NCBI GenBank assembly: GCA_019237515.1
Contig: JAFAGX010000259.1
Location: 1 to 9,928, forward strand
Origin: Acidobacteriaceae bacterium
Lineage (GTDB): Bacteria; Acidobacteriota; Terriglobia; Terriglobales; SbA1
Length of the DNA: 9,928 bases
Direction: 5' to 3'
Of the stretch, positions 5,767 through 9,928 are shown in pieces. Position 1 is the stretch's first letter. Each line of letters starts with the position of its first letter. The translations under genes and the position numbers were made by a program. Under the pieces are notes generated by a model, which did not search any database, was not told the DNA's origin, and saw only the letters and a program-made list of their open reading frames with translations.

Positions 5767-7929
5767 TCACTGAGTCGCAATGAGTTTGTCGATGTCCGGC
5801 CGCCCAAAAAACACGAAGTAAGATTGTCCCCCGTGATCCGGCACATTCACATCAACGGTTTGGGATTGCTGATTGGGACCTTCGACACGGATAACGTAGT
5901 GCCCTGGATTCAGCTTAATCCTAAGCGGGGTGAGGTCATTAGTCTCAAGAACACTACCGCCATTCTGAGGGAAAATCTGTTTCACCGTTCCCCACGGTTC
6001 GGCATTGATCTCAACATACGGCGCCTGGTTCTGCGGAGCAGATGAGTGCTGCCTTGCAGTCGCTTTATCGAACTTCACTGTTTTGCGCCAGGTGGTCCAA
6101 GCAAGCCCACTGGTTAATGCCACAGCTGCAGCTACAAATCCAACCCACAACCAGGACGAGCGGGGGATAAAACCGGCGGTCCACCGTTCCCTCGCCGGTT
6201 GCGGTGAAGCCACTTCCATGGATGGAGTACTCGAATTCGGTCCCGCTACGAACTCGGCGACGCGGGCATCGCTCACGGCTCCTATGGGTTTGTCCACAAC
6301 GAGCGAATCGTTAGAATTGGGTCCAGGAATTTGCTCAAAGATCGCAGGTTGCTGATTGCTCCCAGAGCGAGGGTTCAGTGTCTGTCTTTCCAATTCCTGG
6401 CGCACAGCTTCGACACGGCTTCTCAGTTCAGCGGGTACGAACAGCGTTTCCCGGATTACCCGACTCAGAACCGCCTCGGCTTCGCGCAATCGCCCCATGG
6501 AGAGCATGAGCTCAGCATCGGCCACGGCTTTTTCGACCAGGTTCCCAGCCATGACAGACTTTTTGGTGCGCTTTATGAGATCCCCGCTGCGAGCTGTGCT
6601 CGTCTCGAGTCTCCGGGCAATAATGACCGCCAGTTCTTTAGCAGAAACCTCTCCCGGTTGAAGAGCAAGCGCCTGCTCGACTGCTTGCCTGGCTTTTTCC
6701 AACTCGCCACGCTGAAATGCCAGATGGGCCCGGCTCATTTGCTGCTCGAAACTGGTGGCGCGCCGCTCTGCCTCGACAATTGAGTTCTTCAAAGACTGCA
6801 GAGCGTCGCGATCGGCCTGGAGTGCCTCCGCTTGACGCAGGCGATCTTTCGCGGAATCAAAATCCTTGCGCACCAGGGCCTCTTCAACGTCCAGGCGCAA
6901 CTTGCTGGCCTGCTGGCTACGGCGTTCAGCCTCCACGGCCTTTTGCAGTTCGTTTGAAACCTGCTTCGCTCTCCTGTTCCGACGATCAATCTTCTGCACC
7001 TGCGCAAGCTGTTGCCGGGCTGCTTCGAAATTGCGCCTGTGAATCGCTGCCCTTGCATCGTCCAGGCAGCGGGATAATTTGTCTTCATTCAGTTGCTGCT
7101 GCAGCCGTGCCAGGTCCGACCCAAACTCTTCGGCAGAGGAATAACGATGTTCACGGTCCTTCGCCAGAGCCTTCTGATTAATGCTGTCCAGCTCGACCGG
7201 GTAATTGGAAATAAAATCTCCAAGCGAAGGGCGGGGACCATTAGCAATCTTAAATATTGTGGACGCTGCATCCTTCGATTCAAACGGAAGGGCGCCGGTC
7301 AGTAATTGGAAGAGTACGACCCCTGCGGAATAAACGTCTGTTCGGCAATCCAGTTCGGTGTTTGCAGCCAATTGCTCGGGCGACATGTAACACAAACTCC
7401 CGACCACCTGACCAACCCGCGTCAGGCGCTTCCCCGGCATTTGGGCAACTCCAAAGTCGACGATTTTAGGAGTTCCATCTTTTAGGACAACGATGTTGGC
7501 CGGCTTGATGTCGCGATGGATTACACCTTGCTGGTGGGCATACTGTAAGCCGGCGCAAACCTGAGCGATGATTTCTAACTTTTCAGAAATCTGCAGAGCG
7601 CGGCTGCTGGAAATGAGCGAATCCAGGCTCTCCCCTTCCAGGTACTCCATTACCAGGAACGGATAGCCATCCTGATCGCCCAACTCGTAGACCGTGACAA
7701 TGTTCTGGTGCTGCAAATTCGCTGTGCAAACTGCTTCGCGATAAAATCTCGCGAGGAAATCTGGATTATCGCTGTATGGACCGGTTAAAACCTTGATGGC
7801 GACTCGACGGCCGATGCGGGGATCGGTAGCGCAATAGACGGTACCCATTCCACCGCAGCCGATAAGGCTGGAGACTTCATATCTGCCGATCCGCGATAGT
7901 TTCGAAGCTGGCGCGCCCATAACGATCAC
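5767..7929 (-). CDS. Transmembrane Ser/Thr protein kinase (PknB type) with TPR-like repeats and PEGA-like domain
   Basis: A 720-residue receptor-like kinase. Residues about 17-278 form a complete Hanks-type kinase: Gly loop GCGGMGTVY (24-32), VAIK with Lys46, Glu65 in helix C, catalytic HRD (138-140) with K142 and N145, DFG (158-160), SPE (183-185) and Asp198. An active RD kinase phosphorylating Ser/Thr is therefore expected. Residues about 286-510 hold at least four TPR-like hairpins (near 286, 344, 396 and 469), highly charged and possibly coiled. A Pro/Ser/Asn linker follows, then one membrane helix (about 592-611). The C-terminal ~90 residues, predicted outside the cytoplasm, look like a PEGA domain (YVEINAEP ... 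LTPLRIKLNPGHYVIRVEG), a beta-fold often found in bacterial surface proteins. The start may be GTG at 7929 or ATG at 7920; neither has a strong ribosome site. The gene converges with the TPR-like gene, leaving 6 bases. Substrates are unknown. Confidence 0.93.
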   Translation of the reverse strand: MIVMGAPASKLSRIGRYEVSSLIGCGGMGTVYCATDPRIGRRVAIKVLTGPYSDNPDFLARFYREAVCTANLQHQNIVTVYELGDQDGYPFLVMEYLEGESLDSLISSSRALQISEKLEIIAQVCAGLQYAHQQGVIHRDIKPANIVVLKDGTPKIVDFGVAQMPGKRLTRVGQVVGSLCYMSPEQLAANTELDCRTDVYSAGVVLFQLLTGALPFESKDAASTIFKIANGPRPSLGDFISNYPVELDSINQKALAKDREHRYSSAEEFGSDLARLQQQLNEDKLSRCLDDARAAIHRRNFEAARQQLAQVQKIDRRNRRAKQVSNELQKAVEAERRSQQASKLRLDVEEALVRKDFDSAKDRLRQAEALQADRDALQSLKNSIVEAERRATSFEQQMSRAHLAFQRGELEKARQAVEQALALQPGEVSAKELAVIIARRLETSTARSGDLIKRTKKSVMAGNLVEKAVADAELMLSMGRLREAEAVLSRVIRETLFVPAELRSRVEAVRQELERQTLNPRSGSNQQPAIFEQIPGPNSNDSLVVDKPIGAVSDARVAEFVAGPNSSTPSMEVASPQPARERWTAGFIPRSSWLWVGFVAAAVALTSGLAWTTWRKTVKFDKATARQHSSAPQNQAPYVEINAEPWGTVKQIFPQNGGSVLETNDLTPLRIKLNPGHYVIRVEGPNQQSQTVDVNVPDHGGQSYFVFFGRPDIDKLIATQ

Positions 7930-8212
7930 AGGGATTGCGAGGAGTCAGGACAGTAACCGGCGAAGGAAAGCCGCGTCAACTCCCCACAGAGCTTCCGGAG
8001 CCTTGACAAAGCGTATCAGAAAACTAAAGCGGTGCAAGGGTTAGCGTGAAAGCTGCAGCCAAATAGCAGCATGACATCCGTTGACGGCTGTTATACGAGG
8101 CGAAGGCAATTTTGCGGGTCTTGGCGGGTTCGTCCGCATCTAATCGTTCAGGTTCCTCTGTAACTGATTGATAACGCTTGCGGTGGTACAGTAGTCTGTG
8201 TGAACCATCGGC
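7930..8212. other. Divergent intergenic region between kinase and adaptor genes
   Basis: A 283-base stretch with no credible gene that must carry the start signals of the minus-strand kinase and the plus-strand adaptor. A perfect -35 hexamer TTGACA occurs at 8003-8008 (+), but no good -10 follows at 16-18 bases. On the minus strand TTGACG (7979-7974) has only a poor -10 partner. No inverted repeat or RNA structure stands out. Confidence 0.5.
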
Positions 8213-9463
8213 ATGTCACTGGGAGACCTCAATAGCGGCTTTTGGAGGCGCAATCGCTGGTTGATGTGGACATCGATTATTGTCGCCGCCGTTCTGCTGC
8301 TCGCCTCGTTTATGTCGCGAGGCGATTCCGTGCCGATCCGCGCTGCGACCGCACAAATCACCGACATCCGTAGCGTGGTCTCCACTAACGGCAAAGTCGA
8401 GCCAATACAAAATTTTGAAGCTCATGCTCCCAATGGAACGACGGTGAAGAAGCTGCTGATCAAAGAAGGCGACCATGTGAAGAAAGGTCAACTTCTGGTG
8501 CAGATGGACGATGCGGAAGCACGCAGCGCAGCGGCTGAAGCTTCGGCGAAGATCCGGTCGGCAGAAGCCGATCTGAGCGAAGTGCAGGCGGGGGGAACTC
8601 AGGAAGAAGTGCTGACCCTTGGATCCCAGCTCAGTACGGCGCGACGGGCTCGCGATACGGCACAGCGGAATCTCGCAGCATTGCAGCGGCTGGAGAAAGA
8701 TGGCGCGGCTTCGGCAGGAGAAGTCAAAGCTGCAGAAGATCAGCTGCAGAGAGCTACCACTGATTATTCTTTGTTACAGCAGAAGCAGAAACAGCGGTAT
8801 TCCAAGTCTGAGATCGCCAAAGTCGAAGCCGAAAAGGAGCAAGCGCAAGCGGCTTACAGTGCAGCCGAAGACACCCTGAGTCAACTGAATATCCGCGCTC
8901 CTTTCGACGGCGTTATTTATTCCCTCCCGGTCGTACAGGGAGGATATGTCAACCCCGGAGATCTGATTTTGCAGGAAGCAGACTTGTCCAAAGTACGCGT
9001 GAGGGCATTCGTTGATGAGCCCGACATCGGGCGGCTTGCGCCCGGAGATCCGATCCAGGTGACCTGGGATGCGCTCCCTGGCCGTGATTGGCATGGCTCA
9101 GTTACCTTCATTCCGACAGTAATCAAGCGGCACGAGACCCGAAACGTGGGCGAGACAACATGCATCGTAGATAATCAAGATCTAAAGCTCCTGCCGAATG
9201 TGAACGTGGGCGTGACGATTGTGACCGCCGAGCATCAGAATGTGCTCGCCGTCCCGCGTGAGGCCATTCATCAGGAAGATAGCCAGCGCTATGTGTACCA
9301 AATCATTAATAACGAACTGCATCGCAAGGACGTAAAAACATCACTCTCTAACCTAACGCAGGTTGAGATAATCGCAGGGATACCCAACAATGCGTTGGTT
9401 GCGCTGAGTCCGCTGAATACCAAGCCGCTTCATGATGGTTTGGCAGTAAGGGTGGTCCACTGA
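8213..9463 (+). CDS. Periplasmic adaptor (membrane fusion) protein, MacA/HlyD type
   Basis: A 416-residue adaptor that would link an inner-membrane ABC or RND pump to an outer-membrane channel. It begins with a short cytoplasmic end and one membrane helix (about 18-34) without a lipobox. The first lipoyl half follows (about 67-100: EAHAPNGTTVKKLLIKEGDHV, then GQLLVQMDD), then a long alpha-hairpin coiled coil (about 101-222, rich in Ala, Glu, Gln and Lys). The second lipoyl half is about 224-257 (LNIRAPFDGVIYS, GGYVNPGD), followed by a beta-barrel domain (about 259-340) and a membrane-proximal domain with VLAVPREAI. The order and the RAPFDG motif are typical of MacA-like proteins, which pair with MacB-type ABC transporters in macrolide, lipid or peptide export. 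An in-frame TGA at 8201-8203 limits the start to the ATG at 8213; the ribosome site is weak. The next gene begins 3 bases after the stop. The pump gene is not in the window, so its cargo is unknown. Confidence 0.92.
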   Translation: MSLGDLNSGFWRRNRWLMWTSIIVAAVLLLASFMSRGDSVPIRAATAQITDIRSVVSTNGKVEPIQNFEAHAPNGTTVKKLLIKEGDHVKKGQLLVQMDDAEARSAAAEASAKIRSAEADLSEVQAGGTQEEVLTLGSQLSTARRARDTAQRNLAALQRLEKDGAASAGEVKAAEDQLQRATTDYSLLQQKQKQRYSKSEIAKVEAEKEQAQAAYSAAEDTLSQLNIRAPFDGVIYSLPVVQGGYVNPGDLILQEADLSKVRVRAFVDEPDIGRLAPGDPIQVTWDALPGRDWHGSVTFIPTVIKRHETRNVGETTCIVDNQDLKLLPNVNVGVTIVTAEHQNVLAVPREAIHQEDSQRYVYQIINNELHRKDVKTSLSNLTQVEIIAGIPNNALVALSPLNTKPLHDGLAVRVVH

Positions 9464-9466
9464 TTT

Positions 9467-9928
9467 ATGTTTAGTCACTCGTTCTTTCGAATTGGCCGCG
9501 TAGCATTGCTGGCAATTGCAACCAGCCTTTGTTCGTTTCCTGCGAGCGCGGCGCCTGCTCCCGAGACTCTTCTGGCACAGGGGCGGGTTGATGATGCCAT
9601 TAGTTCTCTGCAAACCAAGCTGAGCAATGCGCCGGATGACGCACATGGGTACAACCTTCTTTGCAGGGCCTACTTTATTGTGGATAACTGGGAAGCTTCT
9701 GCTAAAGCCTGCGAGAAAGCGGTCTCACTGCAGCCGTCGAACAGTGACTTTCACCTATGGCTTGGTCGAGTGTATGGAGAAAAGGCAAGTCATGCTCATT
9801 TTCTCTCGGCTATGGGACTGGCGAAGAAAACCCGCAGCGAGTTCGAAACTGCCGTTCGCCTCGACCCCAACAACGTGGAAGCCCGGGCGGATCTGGCCGA
9901 GTTTTATGTAGAAGCCCCCGGAATCGTT
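9467..9928 (+). CDS. Secreted TPR-repeat protein (3' partial)
   Basis: An open frame from ATG at 9467 to the window edge gives 154 residues without a stop. It opens with a signal peptide: RIGR, hydrophobic core VALLAIATSLCSF, and an ASA-A cleavage site after residue 28. Tetratricopeptide-like helices follow. The first unit is about 33-55 (ETLLAQGRVDDAISSLQTKL), the second about 57-90 (AHGYNLLCRAYFIVDNWEAS, then ending in KACEKAVSLQP), and another is about 120-150, built around TRSEFETAVRLDPNNVEA. The PSNSD and DPNN turns are classical TPR linkers. TPR arrays hold protein partners, so this is likely a periplasmic scaffold. It starts only 3 bases after the adaptor gene and has no independent ribosome site, so it is almost certainly in the same operon and translationally coupled. 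Whether it serves the export pump cannot be seen here. Confidence 0.85.
   Translation, partial: MFSHSFFRIGRVALLAIATSLCSFPASAAPAPETLLAQGRVDDAISSLQTKLSNAPDDAHGYNLLCRAYFIVDNWEASAKACEKAVSLQPSNSDFHLWLGRVYGEKASHAHFLSAMGLAKKTRSEFETAVRLDPNNVEARADLAEFYVEAPGIV

Noticed and set aside
6331..7181. Several plus-strand open frames of 100-154 codons opposite the kinase gene
   Set aside because: They lie wholly within the kinase coding sequence, which has intact catalytic motifs in the other strand; their products are low-complexity shadows.
8003..8031. TTGACA as the -35 box of an adaptor-gene promoter
   Set aside because: At 16-18 bases spacing only TAAAGC or AAAGCG is found, which is too poor a -10, and the site is about 180 bases from the start codon.
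1..9928. CRISPR array, tRNA or rRNA genes, or transposase remnants
   Set aside because: No regularly spaced repeats, cloverleaf sequences or transposase motifs were seen in any part of the window.

Overview
The window looks like chromosomal DNA from an environmental Gram-negative bacterium, most likely an acidobacterium (Terriglobia/Koribacter-like). This is inferred from overall style: moderately high GC, a Pal-type outer-membrane lipoprotein with an extra Ig-like domain and extra cysteines, TadE/TadG proteins outside a full tad locus, a large receptor-like Ser/Thr kinase, and many TPR proteins. No marker here fixes the phylum.

Layout. 1-168 is the 3' end of a zinc-type alcohol dehydrogenase / quinone reductase gene (+). 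241-843 is a complete nuoB (+), encoding the complex I subunit that carries cluster N2, with no other nuo gene in view. 844-1008 is noncoding and holds two strong inverted repeats. 1009-2313 is a TadG-like secreted protein (+). It converges on two overlapping TadE-like pseudopilin genes on the minus strand (3466-2927, then 2927-2355), with a GC-rich hairpin between them. 3467-3775 is a divergent promoter region. 3776-4549 is a Pal/OmpA-family lipoprotein (+), joined by an ATGA overlap to 4546-5760, an exported TPR-like protein with an internal duplication. Only 6 bases after that stop codon ends the gene at 7929-5767 (-), a 720-residue PknB-type kinase with TPR-like repeats, one membrane helix and a PEGA-like C-terminal domain. 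7930-8212 is a second divergent intergenic region. 8213-9463 is a MacA/HlyD-type periplasmic adaptor (+), followed 3 bases later by a secreted TPR protein that runs off the window (9467 to end).

How the genes may work together. Most products act at the cell envelope: pilus-like or secreted surface proteins (Tad group), a peptidoglycan-binding lipoprotein with a periplasmic TPR partner, a transmembrane kinase whose non-kinase end is predicted to lie outside the cytoplasm, and the adaptor of an efflux or export pump. The most interesting association is the Pal-like/TPR operon facing the PEGA-like kinase gene. The kinase and the TPR protein both carry TPR-like helical repeats, so they could form one envelope-sensing module, but this is inference from position and style. 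No mobile element, CRISPR array, tRNA or rRNA was seen.
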